Of a stretch of DNA of 64,000 nt, positions 25,641-39,500 are shown in pieces. Position 1 is the first letter of the stretch; the number at the start of each line of letters is the position of its first letter. The position numbers and the translations under genes are program-made. The stretch is from NCBI GenBank assembly GCA_038502055.1, contig JAXRKN010000040.1, forward strand, positions 3,100,001 through 3,164,000. The letters are read 5' to 3'. The notes beneath the pieces were generated by a model. The model ran no database searches. It saw nothing but the letters and a program-made list of their open reading frames with translations, and was not told where the DNA came from. Source of the stretch: Tanytarsus gracilentus. Lineage: Eukaryota; Arthropoda; Insecta; Diptera; Chironomidae.

Positions 25641-28600
25641 ATGAAAAAATCTCCTTGTTCAATGAGTCATGAAATAATCAAAAAATTGATAACCAACAAT
25701 GGTCATGGATGTTTAGAAAAGGACCAAATTTTAATAAAAGAACAACAAGAGGCAACAGCGCACAAAAACATACTCAAGTACACGCCATCACTTGAAACTT
25801 TTATTCCCGCTACATTGTCTTCGAAATCCAGTCATTGCAGTTCTAAATCTTTTCTCTTTTATGTGGTGTCAAGCATCATTTTACTATTTTGTTGCTGCCT
25901 TCCTCAACCAATTGTTGCAACAGAAAGCAATAGTCCTCTCCAGCATACGTGAGTTAATGATTTTTTCAAATAAGGTTATGTCTCTTGATTTATTGATATT
26001 GAGGTAGAAAACAAGGAATCAGGTGGAAAGAAAAATAAAATGTCTTGCTTGTTAAGTAAGACTCAGATAATTTATCCAGTCATGAATATTTATTTATGAC
26101 AACATTAAGCTTTTGGGACAGATATGTTGATTTATAAATGAAGTGTTTATTTTATCCCAACTTAAATTACTTACAAGAAATAAAGTTAAATAAAAAATTC
26201 ATTTCTCTAAAATATTTTTGTGTAGATGTAAAAAGATAAAATGCAATAAAAATTTATATTCAAAGTGTCTTAGTCATAAAAGCTCAGTAGAAGTTTATGA
26301 AGTTTTTAGTTCTTTCCACCATTAAAGCTAAAAGCTCGTGCTTAACTATTCTGATTTTATTCTCGTTCAGTAGTTTCATCGGAGGAAAATCTGACAAAGA
26401 GTTTTTAGATGAAATTCTGCACCGAGATAAATACGACAAGCGGATTCTGCCTCCAGTTAAAGGTGAATACAATCAGTTTATTATTGCTAGGATTGAAAAC
26501 AGAAGTGTTAAATCGTCTCAAAATATAACAAATTTAATATTCTTTTTATTGGGGATGCTTTCAGGAACTTTGACTGTAAATGTAAGCGTTTTATTATTAA
26601 GCTTAGCATCGCCCGATGAATCTAGTCTAGTAAGTTTTGTATTGAGGGATCATAAAATAATATTTTCATTTCATTTGAATCCCTTAAACCCTTTTCAGAA
26701 ATATGAGGTAGAATTTTTGCTACAACAACAATGGTACGATCCACGTTTGCAATTCTCAAACGAATCTAATTTTGTATTCGAATATCTAAATGCAATTCAT
26801 CATTACAATGATATTTGGCTGCCTGGTATATAATTCCTCAACTCTAATACAAAGAGATTTCTAATTTTCACTTTTATTTAATAAAGAAACTGATTTTAAA
26901 ATTAAGAGTGACAATTGAGATCTTTTTCTCTAATTTCTATCGAATTTTCTTTCATTCAATTCCTTTAATTTTTCAGATACATATTTCATTATGCATGGAG
27001 ATTTTAAAGATCCGCTCATACCAATGCATTTTGCCTTAAGGATTTATAGGAATGGAACTATCAATTATTTAATGAGGTCAGCTAAACCTTTGTTTTAAAT
27101 TACTTTAAATCAAACCCTTTCCTCACAGGCGACATTTAATATTATCATGCCAAGGAAGATTAAATATATTCCCGTTTGATGATCCGCTGTGTTCTTTCTC
27201 GGTTGAAAGTAGTAAGTAAAAGTTTTAAAATTAAACAGAACGTAATTTTTGCATGAATGAACTCGTTGAACTTCAAATTTCACGATTGCGCTTTTGTCAA
27301 ATCAAAAATTTATTTAAATAAGAAAAGCAATTTTCATCTCATTTAATTATTTTTAAATTATTCTCCAGTATCTTATGAAACTCATCAAATTACATACGTT
27401 TGGAAAAATGATGAAGATACGCTCCGAAAGAGTCCTTCACTAACAACATTAAATGCCTATCTCATTCACAATAAAACGGATGATTGTGATGTAAAAGCAA
27501 CATGGAGAGGTTAGTAAAAACATTTTCCTACTTTCTGGAAATCTGCTTCAAGCAGATAAACTTTGAAATGTTAATGCTTGAAATTTTAATTGCTCTCAGG
27601 GAATTACTCATGTTTAAAAGTAGAGCTGACGTTCACTAGAGATAGGGCTTTTTATTTCACTACCGTATTCATACCTGGCATAATTCTCGTTACATCATCA
27701 TTCATCACGTTTTGGCTTGAGTGGAATGCCGTTCCCGCCAGGTAAATTCTAACGAGCATGAAATTTTAAAACTTTTTTTAATAACAATTATTTTTTTACT
27801 TATGGTGCAAAGAGTTATGATAGGTGAGTTATGAATCACTTCTTTTCAACTGTTTCTTTTCTAAAAAGTTTTTCTTCAATCAATTTTCTGTGCAATTTTT
27901 AACACATTTACTTTAAAACTTTTATTTTCTATTTGACCATCACAAAGGCGTAACAACAATGCTCAATTTCTTCACAACATCAAACGGATTTCGTAGTACA
28001 TTGCCAGTCGTTTCTAATTTAACGGCCATGAATGTATGGGATGGCGTTTGCATGTGTTTTATTTATGCATCCCTACTCGAGTTTGTTTGTGTCAACTATG
28101 TCGGGAGAAAGAGGCCGTTGCACAACGTTGTTTACAGACCAGGAGAAAATCCAGTCACTCAGGTACTTTCGTGTTTTAAAGAAGGATTAATTATTTTTAA
28201 ATTTTTCGCATATAAGTTTAAACATCTGCTTTCATTTCAATGAATAAGAAATTTATTAGCCATGGATTTTTTTTATTGGATGAAGACTTCAAAAAAAATT
28301 TATTAGTAGACAATTTTAAATTGTATAAATCTTCGAATTCATAGGATGTTTCAACAACATTAAATTAATCATCTAATTTTAATCTCCACTGCATTGCAAT
28401 GCATTGATTATATTTTCATTTCACTAAATATTCTTAAAATAAATTTTGTTAACTGTGTTGTATTTTAAAGCACAGAACTCATCGAAAATGCGTCACATTT
28501 TTTAATGCAACTCGTTTTTGAATTTTGTGCACTTTGTGACAAAAAGTAAATTAAGTAGAGTGTATTGTTCGTTTTTATCTGTTCTTGTAGCGTCTTCCCG

Positions 28601-30214
28601 CAGTTCTGAGTCGGTTTGGAATGATACTGGCAAGTCCTTTGGTAAGCTTATCAACTAATAATGATTCATTGTATATGAGCTTTTTTAAGGCTTTAAGGCG
28701 AACTACGAATTGATTTAAAATTTTGTAACTTAATTATTCCCTGCACATCATATCGCACAAATTGCAATGAAATATTCTCAAATTACTGGCTTTCTTTATT
28801 CATTTAATTTAAGCTTTTAGCTTAAAATTTAGTAGTTTATTATTGCTTGAAAAATCACTTAAATTTTAAACATACAAAACTCGTCTCTTTTCGTAAAATT
28901 GCGACTCTTCATGAATCAAAATTTTCAATTTATTTTCCGTCTTTTATGAATCCACCTTTATTAAGAAATTTTAATAATTTTTCATTAATGCACGAATATT
29001 TTTTTAAACCTAAATGTGCATAAAACAGCAAACTATCGAAAATGAATTTCATGTTGCCATGTCCGCTGAAAAGAGTACACCTGCGTCAAATTCTTCGATT
29101 AAAATGTCTTCTCCTTCTGCATCAACATCTTTTAAACCTCAAGAAGAGCCTCAACAACCATCAAAGCCACCACGACAAAAGTCCAGAGCAGCTGTACAGA
29201 CACAATCAACTTCAGTTGAAACTACGATTGAAAATCTCGATAATATAGATGATAATAATGATGTGAGTGAAGGAAATTCTAAATTATCAATAGAGCGTGT
29301 GGACAACTAACACAAAAGCAAATCGATGTATGTCTAACTCACACCATGTGTATTGATAAAATTCATCTGCAAACATGTGAAAAAAATTTAAACATCGTTT
29401 TTGTGAGCTTGATGTCAATTAACGCTGTTTTTTCCTAGATGCATTAACAATCAATATGAAATGTATCTGTCTTCTCCCAATAATAAATTAAATATTGCAC
29501 TGCATGTCACTAACTTTGCCTCTCCACTCAATTTTGTCTTTGCTTTTCTCTTTACCTCTTTTTGCATCTATAAAAAAATTAAAGCCTGTTGAGTAACTAT
29601 ACAAACTACCACTAACTGCCACTTAAAGTAGTAAGTTCTGTTCAAGGAATCAGTTAATTCCACTTTCTGTAATTGTAGTATTTTTTTGCTAATTGTCATT
29701 AAATAATAATAGTCATTACCTTTTCTGAATATTAAATTAAACATTTTCAGGAGAAAAAACGTGAACCCGGACCGAGTGGTGTTGATGGCGGTAACAAAAG
29801 TGCACCGGAAAGGAATGAAATTGTCGCATGCACAGGTTGTGAGGGAGAAGGATCGACCTGCACCCATACTGCTTCAAACAACGGATGTGCAACTGAGGTA
29901 AAGCAACTCCCACGAAGTTCTAATAAATTTCTATCTTTTGGTTTAAATGAAAAACAATATATTCTAATAAAATTTTATATTCTTTGTATCTTTATCGAAA
30001 TAGACATGCTTTGTTCAGATGCGCAAAAAGGAGCCTCCCCATCCAATTCGTGTGGCAAAAACAATAGATGTTATAGCAAGGTATTAACATACGATTTAAT
30101 TGGTCACAAACCACTAATAATAATCTTTTAACCCACAGAATTACTTTTCCTCTTGCGTACGCGGTTTTCCTGATAATCTTTTTTGCGCATAAAAAATTCT
30201 TTGCTAATGATTGA
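25641..30214 (+). CDS. pHCl: pHCl-like Cys-loop ligand-gated chloride channel, copy A
   Basis: Fifteen coding exons: 25641-25948, 26371-26462, 26565-26629, 26699-26825, 26977-27076, 27129-27211, 27369-27509, 27600-27741, 27813-27823, 27948-28162, 28591-28641, 29029-29262, 29751-29897, 30004-30080, 30139-30214. The frame is intact, 622 residues. A hydrophobic stretch at about 70-95 is a late signal sequence. The extracellular domain has the Cys loop (two Cys 13 apart around GRLNIFPFDDPL) and DIWLPDTYF. M1 is in FIPGIILVTSSFITFWLEW; the pore starts with PAR (anion-selectivity motif) then VMIGVTTMLNFF; M3 has CMCFIYASLLEF. M4 is the last hydrophobic run (ITFPLAYAVFLIIFF), and the protein ends shortly after. 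The sequence fits insect pHCl-1, a chloride channel gated by alkaline pH. The M3-M4 loop carries a 78-codon Ser/Pro-rich exon absent from copy B. Confidence 0.85.
27813..27823 (+). other. 11-nt micro-exon at start of M2 (copy A)
   Basis: AGTTATGATAG sits between an AG acceptor (27811-27812) and a GTGAG donor. It supplies the third base of Arg in PAR, then Val-Met-Ile, then the first base of Gly. Without it the neighbouring exons (phases 2 and 1) do not join in frame. The same exon is found in copy B. Confidence 0.85.
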
Positions 30215-33200
30215 TTTCGGAAGCAAGAGAACTTGTATTAAAGTTTAGTGCTGTTTTGTTACTTAAAAATCAGATCTAGGCTAATTTTCCGTAGGATATA
30301 CCAAGCATCTATTAATACGGCTTACTGAAAAAGAAAATGTGTCAACTAGCAGGATTTTAAAAATATTAGAGCGTACTGCTTAAACAACGATGCTAAAAAA
30401 GTTAAATCCCGAAAAATCTCTAAAGCTTAAAATGACTTTAATTCTTTCTTAAAATTTATTGAGAGAGCAAATGCCACAATTTTCTTTTATTTTTTTGCAG
30501 TCTACTTGTGAAATATTTTCTCAGCCTATTTTGAACCGATAACTAACAATCACAATTTCCAATTTTTACTTGTAACTTTACTATATTCCTAAAGTTTTTT
30601 AGTAAAATAAAACGATTTAAAAAATCAGCGTATCAGATTAAAAAATTTGTTTAATTTTACAAAATTTCAGAATTTTTATATTCTTATTTTCAGATTTCAT
30701 GCATTTTTGACAACTTTTTTAACAAAAATTGTTTCTTTACAATGCTCATTTTGGAACAAGACATCAAGACTCTGCTAAACAATTTTTATTATTATTCAAT
30801 GCACGTTTGTATGAGAAAAGCTTGTTTCTTTTTTCTTTGAATGGCCGACTATAGAAAAGTTGTAAATTGCCAATGTCTAGTCACAAGATTTTCAGGACAA
30901 TCAAGGGTCGCGCGTTCAAAATAATGAGCATGCTTAAGGGTTGAAATATGCGTATAATTTTTTTTGTTTTAAAGAAGTGCAATTAAATTATTTAATCTCT
31001 TTTTTTGACCATATCGGAAAAAATTTTACAATTAAAAAAGTAAGAGATTAAATAAAAAATCTTTTAATTAACATATGATTTACTTTAAAACTTAATTAAA
31101 TAATTTGAGAAAATAAGAAAAATTTTAAAAATGATCATTATCGTCAATAAAAACACATGTAAAGACCATTTAATTGATGACAGATGAATTAAGCCAAAAA
31201 TATAAAAAATTTGCAGTTTTTGTTGCAGTAAAAACGTGTTTGCTCGTGTTTGTAGTTGTCGAAGAAATGCAATTAAATATAAGAATAAAGTTGCGCAATC
31301 GCAGAATTGACTGAAATTACTTTCAACTTTTTGTGCTGCCTCTAGTGAGAACTTTTTTCCCAAAAATTTAATTTTTTTGTCAGTTTTACCAAATTTTAAG
31401 GTACCAAAAAAAATAAAAAAAACTTCGAACATCTTTTATTGAATTTAAAAAAAAAATTTCCTTCCAGAAATTATTAAACAAAAAAGATTTTTCATCAGAA
31501 TCAAAAAAGAGCTTTCCAATAGAAAAACACATGCTCTTGCATCTCTCATCGGTATTTTTCATGCTCACTAAACTTAGTCGTAAAACTTCCAACGGTGAGT
31601 GCATCGTCAGTTCGCTGCGGATATTTGAACGATAAACATTGAAGAAAAGCTCGCTGTCGTTATCCTGTCATTTTTTCTTAAATCAAAGGAATTCTTTTAA
31701 AGAAGAGAAAAAAAACATAAAAAATTACTGTGAAAAAATAAAATGAAGTGAAAATTTTGTGTCGTTCAAAATTGAACTCTAGAAAATATCGCAAATCATA
31801 CGCCACTTGGTCATGATCACTATTAAAATAGTGACATAATTATCTTAAAATTTAGTGCATCATTTTCTTCTTTTTATATAAATATATTTTTTATATACAT
31901 TTATTACTGCGACAAGGTATAAGAGAGAAGAAAAAAGAAAAAATATATATTTTAGTTTTTCGTGCAAGGATCGTATATAAGAAAAATCGATATACAGGTT
32001 TTTTAACTGAAGGAAGCAAAATGTTTTATTTTCATGCTGTAATAGAATCGTGAATTTACATATGGATATTCAAGGAATCTTTCATCGAGATTTTTTTATG
32101 GATTATTGAAGAACGAAATCAATTTAAAAGGATATTATGAAGGTTAGTTGTATAATGGATAAATTTACATGAACATTCTAAAGAAAAATCACTTGTAAAT
32201 TAAATCATATGAGATTTCAAAATTACGGGATTAAATTACCACATGAACGGGTTATTAAGTGCAATTTATTAAGAAATGACGTACTTAGTTAACGAAGTTT
32301 CCGTGTTTAGATCTCGGTTCTCTGACCATTTCGAGACCTCGAGTTTTTTTGTTGTTTTAACCCATAATAAGAAATTATTTGTCACGATCTTCATCCGGCC
32401 ACTAAAATATTTTTTTTGACGAAATATTTGTTTATAATGTTTAATGAAACTCGTTAAAATTGAAATAATGTAGGGAATATATTTTGTTTGGATATTTTTC
32501 GAGTTTAAGTTTATTATGTTTCAAGTCATGCTCATATAGTCCATTTTATTGCAACTCACCAAGCGTGATTGAGGCAATATTTTTCCAGAAAATGCCTAGT
32601 AAAACATTTATAGTTTCAGATGTATATTTACATAAATATCAAATCAAGGTTTTGAAAAATATTTATTCTACGGTTATTTATAATTGAAAAATAAAGAAAG
32701 CTCTGGGATTGGTTTAAATCTTAAAAGTAAAAAAAATATAAAAAGTTTATATGAACTGACATTTTAAAACTCAACGAAGATAAAATTAAAAACGATTTAT
32801 TTTATTTTAACATTAAATCTCATAAAACTGTGATTTATTTTGATTGTTAGCATAGAAACTGTAAAATGGTGCTAAAATTAATTTAATGGTGATGATAACA
32901 TAGAATTGAACAAAGAAAGAATCTCAAATTGCAAGCTTTTGTGTTAGATAGAAAATATTTTTCATTTTATATTAAGTCATTTTGAAATTTTGTAGCCTTT
33001 CGTGAAGCTCCAATTCTGTGAAGTGTGACAAAACTATCATCCATAAAAAAATATTTACCTAGTCAACATGCTTTCCAAAAACCTCTTTGAAACAAATTTT
33101 CTGCTTCTTGAACAATCGATTAACAATATGTACTATTTTTAGTCGTCCCTACTCAATCTATTTTGATAGTAAAGAAAAAATGTATTAATAATAAATTATG

Positions 33201-33564
33201 AATTTTTTTTCCAATTGATTTTTTCCAGTTGCGTTCATTTGCATTTTATTTTTGCTTATTAATCAACTATATTTTTTTCTGCAAACTCCTTTTGAGCATA
33301 TTCAAACATCTCAAAACTTTTTGTAGTTTTTTAAAACAAAAATATTTAGTAGGTTTAATACTCTGGTAGCTGAAAGTAGATTGTGATAAAGATATGAAAA
33401 AGAATTAATACACGCTTTTGGAATTTTCCATCAAGAAAGTCAATTATATTATGAACATTTTCAGTTAATATGTTTACATATTTTTCAAATTAATCTGGTT
33501 TTGACCTTTAATTAATCGCATCGAAAAATCATCTACAGCCACGTGTCATTTTTTTCTCTTTCAG
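30215..33564. other. Spacer between channel copies, likely promoter of copy B
   Basis: No protein-coding exon recognised. Minus-strand ORFs at 31085-31604 look random. A possible promoter and 5' exon of copy B lie at about 31600-32150: a TCAGTT initiator-like motif at 31607-31612 and a donor-like GAAG/GTTAGT near 32150. The copy-B coding exon opens after an acceptor at 33563-33564, so a non-coding first exon is expected. Confidence 0.4.
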
Positions 33565-33569
33565 ATAAT

Positions 33570-36500
33570 ATGGGTGATACATTTAATAAAATTAATAGGA
33601 CGCTAAAAAATGAAACAACCATCAAAAATATCCTGAGTTCTCCCAAAACAATTCGAATCTCGTACAACGAAACCATCCAAGATTCATTTTTAATTATCCT
33701 GCGTTCCTTTAAGTTTTATATTGATAAAAAAGTTCTAAATAATAATGATGCATCGTTACATCAACACCAAGAATCAACGATTGATCAAATTTCGAATGAA
33801 GAACAAAAAATGGACGAGGAGGAAAAGGAAAAATCGACATTAATAGCTCATAGGAAATACAAAAATAAATTAAATTCGCAGTACAACGTATGCACGAACG
33901 TTTCAACGAAAAATGTGTGTATGCGGCGTGATACACTTGCTAAATCAAGTAGTTCAAATATTTCAAATAGTCACTACTTAGTAAGGCAATCAATTCGCTT
34001 TTATGCAGCCTCCAGTGTGATATTAGCCCTATGCTATTTAACAACACCAATATCAGCGTCCATTAATTCGGCCTCACATCCAGTGTAAGTCTAATACATG
34101 AAATATATAACACTCGTTTCAATGGTTTTAATGTTTTAGTTTTGCTGATGGTAAATCCGATAAAGAAATACTTGATCATCTTTTGAGAAACTCAAGATAC
34201 GACAAAAGACTTTTGCCTCCTGTTTTTGGTAAGTGTGCAGAATTTTTAAATGTGTGAATATTTTTAGTGTTTTTGCTTAAATTAATTCAAATAACATTAC
34301 ACACAAAAAATGATTTAGAATTTAAAAAATAATTTTTGTAGGTGTTCTTTAAGTCTTGATAAATATTATTTTTCATGCAAATATTAAGCAAAATAGAAAA
34401 GTCGTTATCAAGGTTAAAATTATTTTTTATTTTCTTGACTAATGTTTGTGTCTTGTTATGTTGTTGTACATCTTTATCCTCAGTGAATTTATTTGAAAAC
34501 AACTTTTATTTAGCGAAATAAATCACTCATGCAGTTCATTTTTTCATGATACACTTTTTTGTGGATATTTTTTACAGATGCAGAATTTTGCTGTAACATA
34601 AAATCACCATCAGATATGGTTTCTAACACATCCTACTTTCAAGGCTATCCTGGACGCTCGCATAGTCGTGGTCCGTTAGTTTTAATTATTTTCTAAATTT
34701 ATTTTATGCATTCAATTGGGTGTTACGAAATAAATTTATAATTTACGATTTTAAAAAGAATTTTAAAAATATACATCGGAGCATTATTGCTCGTTCCTTT
34801 TCCACTGTTTAAATATTTAAAAAATAATTTGTTGTTCTTAACATTGAAAAAGCAGTAATATAAAAAAATAATTCTTGCAAATCAAATTTGCTTTATATTA
34901 TGCTGCAGGTTTATTAAAAGCTTTCATTATAGCTCCGCTAAATGTCAATTTTGGAATTCAGAAATTATCGAGATATTAATCTAAAACAGAGCAATTGTAA
35001 ATGGCAATGCCGTTTGTAGACCTACTTATAGTTTAAATTTTAATTTCGAATTTAGCAAGGAAGATTTTTTAAATACTTTTGGCTTTTTAAACTTGTAAAC
35101 TAACAAGAATATTGAATACTGCTTTAAGAAATAATTTTTTTAACTGAGATATTTTTGCGCTTCATAATTTCATTAAATCTCATTATGCTTCCTCTCAATT
35201 GAAAAATACGTTTATTTTAAAATAATTTCAGGTACTTTAACTGTAAACGTTAGCGTCTTGTTATTAAGTTTAGCTTCACCCGATGAATCTAGTTTAGTAA
35301 GTTACTTAGTAAAAAACTCCTAAATGTTTTAAATCGACCTCTTATTATTTTCCATCTTCATTCAATTGGATTAGAAATACGAAGTGGAATTTTTACTGCA
35401 ACAACAATGGTACGATCCGAGACTGAGATATGGAAATCAATCGCAATATGATTATCTTAACGCCATCCACCATCACGAGGACATCTGGCTACCTGGTATG
35501 TAACGCTTGTTTTTTAATAAATTTTTAAAGTTCGCATTCACTTTTAAAATTTTCAGATACATATTTCATTATGCATGGAGATTTTAAAGATCCGCTCATA
35601 CCAATGCATTTTGCCTTAAGAATTTATAGAAACGGCACAATCAATTATTTGATGAGGTAAGAAATTCAACATCAAGCATATTGCTAGATTCCATTTTATT
35701 CTAGTTTAAATTATTTCCAAATAATTTTTATTTTCATATAGACGACATCTGATATTGTCTTGTCAAGGAAGCTTAAATATATTTCCCTTTGATGATCCCC
35801 TTTGTTCATTTGCACTAGAGAGTAGTGAGTATTAAAAGTTATTATTTTTCAAAAGTTCTCTTCATCTTGTAAAAAATTTGTAACTGATTTATCACACGAC
35901 ATTTGTACAAACTCTCATCACCTCAAAACATAATTAAAATGAATACCGGCTCGTTTGATAATCTTTTTCCACACTCAAAACCAAATCTCTAGTCAAACTT
36001 TCCCATTGAAAATTTTTATTGAGCAAATATTTCAACATTCAAAAAAGCTTTTGAGCTTTTGTAATTTTGGTTCAGTGTTTTCACAAAAATATTTTCATAT
36101 ACGTTCTCTATCCCTTAGTCTCGTATGAGCAATCAGCAATCACGTATGTGTGGAAAAACGATGAGGCTACACTCCGTAAGAGCCCTTCTCTGACGACTCT
36201 CAACGCTTATCTTATAACAAATCAAACAGTTCAGTGTGAGGTGAAAGGAAGTTGGCGAGGTTTGTTATATTTTATTTACTGAATGGATTCTCAAAAAAAA
36301 TTAATGTCAATTTAAAGAGTAAAAAAATAATTTTATCTCATTTATTTTCATTCTTGTTTGCGTGTTCAACAACATCTTTACTCCTTATGTAAAACAATAA
36401 TGATGATGAAAATCTAGGCAATTATTCATGTTTGCGAGTAAATCTTAGATTCACACGAGATCGCCATTTTTATTTCACTACTGTATTCATACCCGGCATA

Positions 36501-39500
36501 ATTCTCGTTACATCGTCGTTCATAACGTTTTGGCTTGAGTGGAATGCCGTTCCCGCCAGGTATTTATATTTTTTTAAATTTTTATATCATGCTAATGCAA
36601 ATATTTTTTTTTTTATATTTTCATTATTCCTAAAGAGTGATGATAGGTGAGATTCTGAAAACTCTACATACTCTTTAATAACAACCATTCACTAAGAAAT
36701 CCTGGCAGCTTTATAAAATTGATTTGTTAAAGTATCTCGTTAATAGACAATTTTATCGCAAAGTCTGTCGAAAACCTCAATAAATTTGTATTAATCAGAT
36801 TGATTAATGTTTATTATGTTTATCTTTCTTCCCTCTATCCCATCATTTTTACATTCGACAAAGGCGTCACAACAATGCTCAATTTCTTCACAACATCAAA
36901 CGGATTTCGTAGCACATTGCCAGTCGTTTCAAATTTAACGGCCATGAATGTATGGGATGGCGTTTGCATGTGTTTTATTTATGCATCCTTACTCGAGTTT
37001 GTTTGTGTCAACTATGTCGGGAGAAAGAGGCCATTGCACAATGTTGTTTACAGACCAGGAGAAAATCCAGTCACTCAGGTACATTATACATAATCTAAAT
37101 TTACTTTCAAAACTTGAACCTTCCCTCGAATTTCACTCATTCATTTTCATTCAAAAGAGGCATGATAAAGCCTCTCTTGCTTAGAAAAAGCAACTGAAGC
37201 ATCTGAGATCATTTCCAATATCTTAAACGTAAAAAACATAATAATAAATTCAACGAATAATTTTAAAAGATGCGTGCTTTTTATGCCATAAATAAGCAAT
37301 GATAAATTTCAAACTGATTTGAATTTTTAAAAATTTAAAATGTTTTTGAAAGCACTTTATCTACTCTAAAATCTATGCGTAGTGTTCTTTATTTTTAATT
37401 ATGTCATTATTATAATTTTTAAGCACAATACCAACATTTTAAAGTTTATTACTATGTTCTCTTTGCGAGTTTTTGTGTTTAACCGCACGTTTGACAACAA
37501 TAATATAAAACGTTTATAAAAAGAGAGATTTTACCTATATTTTATATCAAAAAATTATCTTGTTTTTCATTTAATTTTATTATCATATGATGCTCAATTG
37601 CATTATCATATTTATCAACTATTTCTTCTCTCGTTTATATAAAATATCTGTTCACATAAATTTTTTGTGCATGATATTGGAAGAATTTTTAGATTTAATA
37701 TTTTTTTATAAATGTCCTCACATAAATTCCACAATAACATTAAACATAAATGAAAGTTAAATATGAAGTGTGTTTAGAATCAATATATCGTCTTTTAGCG
37801 ACTCCCTGAAGTACTCAGTCGATTCGGAATGATCCTCGCAAGTCCCCTGGTAAGAAGTTTATTAAAGAGTAATCTCATATGGCCGCATTTTCATTTTTAC
37901 ATAGATGCAAAAACTAAATTTTCATTTTTTAGTGAATCAAAATTTAATAAAAAGACCTGTTCAATATCTATCTGGCTGTATGAGTTCAAAAATTAAACAA
38001 AAAAATTGAACAGGCCTAAATATGTTTTCTATAAAACATAAATGGTCATTCCTTTTAAGAATCATTTCATATTTACTATTTAATTGTATTCTACACTTGT
38101 AATAAATACACAAATATTTAATAAAAAAAATGCTAATTAAAATTTTACGTGCTTAGAAAAAAGTGGACAATAAGTTATTTGATTGTTATTTAGATATTTT
38201 CAAGTCCTGAAAAGGAATGGCATGAAATCAGATGTACACAAATGCATCCTAATGGGCATTGGGTGTTAAAATACAACATCCTTCCTTTCCAGGTCTTGCA
38301 TATTTTATCTGGTCACTAACAAAAGCTCTTAAGTCATGTATCATATTGTGACTGTCCTGTCATTTTACTCTTTTACCCCGATGAAACTCAGTGGGATCAA
38401 ACGGCACCATGCATGCGCGTGTTTGGTTCATGAAGAGCATGCGAGAGATTTCGTTCGTGAGAATTTTTCTTTTGTGAAAGCGTTTATCATACATTCGTAA
38501 CCATAAACACTTAGAATAAACGAAAAATATAAAATATTTAATGTTTTTTAGAACATAATTTATTGAATGTTTATTTGCTCAAAAAAGATCTCAGAAATAA
38601 AAATTGTAAGACCTGCTTGTGGAACTTAATTCCTAACATCATTAACTGATGAACTTTGATAATTACTTTTTGACGTTTGCACTTTTAATTTATTATGAAT
38701 TATCATTTAATACATTTTAAATCATAGAACTTTTTCTTTGTAGAAAATATTTGCGCAGTCTTTGAAAAAAAAATGTTTTGCTTCCTCAACGGCTCACATT
38801 TGCAAGTTGTTACAGACTAAAATTATGAGCTTTTTGCTGTGATTTTTTTGATTAATTAGCATGTTCTTGGTAAATGACATTCCCTGACAGAAAAACGGGA
38901 TGAAGATAAAACGCTTTTGTTTTTGTATTTAATAGAGCATGATGTTACTTTTTCTTTTGAATATGTTCTGTAGAACAAGAGTTCACGGCACTTTGGTGAA
39001 ATTTAATAACTTTTTTGGTCATATATTTCTTCTTTTTCCATCTCTCTTTCTTGCTCACAATTATTTTTGCTGTCTTGCTATTGGCTTTGAATAATGTATA
39101 CGCGCTTCAAAACTTAAAGCAACCGATCACTTTAGTAAGAAATTTTTTAATTCATTCCCTTTTGAATTTCAACAAAAATATTTTTCTACGAAAATAACCT
39201 TAGAGTTGTCCATTTTCTCCGAAAAAAAACTAAGGAAATTAAGGAAAATGGAATTACAATATTTTAAGGAATTAAATAAATATTTCCAATTGACTAGCTT
39301 CATCCATTATCTTAGATCATATAAAAATCAGTTACTCGATATTGATGAAAACATCACTAAAATTTTGTTTGATTTTTCGCGTGCTTAGCAAAATTTGAAA
39401 TCATGCAAAAAAAATACTAAATCAAAATTTTTTTAAAAGACTAAAAATCAACAAATAATTTAATAATTTTTTATATTTCATTATTTAACTATTAAGAACG

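Noticed and set aside
29042..29248. 68-codon ORF overlapping the M3-M4 loop exon of channel copy A
   Set aside because: Alternate-frame shadow of the Ser/Pro-rich exon, which fits phase and domain position.
31085..31604. Minus-strand ORFs of 115 and 72 codons between the channel copies
   Set aside because: Phe/Leu/Lys-rich products typical of AT-rich non-coding DNA; region better read as promoter or 5' UTR of copy B.
34671..34676. Alternative donor GTTAGT five bases past the copy-B cassette end
   Set aside because: A better consensus, but its use makes the exon 98 nt and breaks the frame into the next exon; GTCCGT keeps it.
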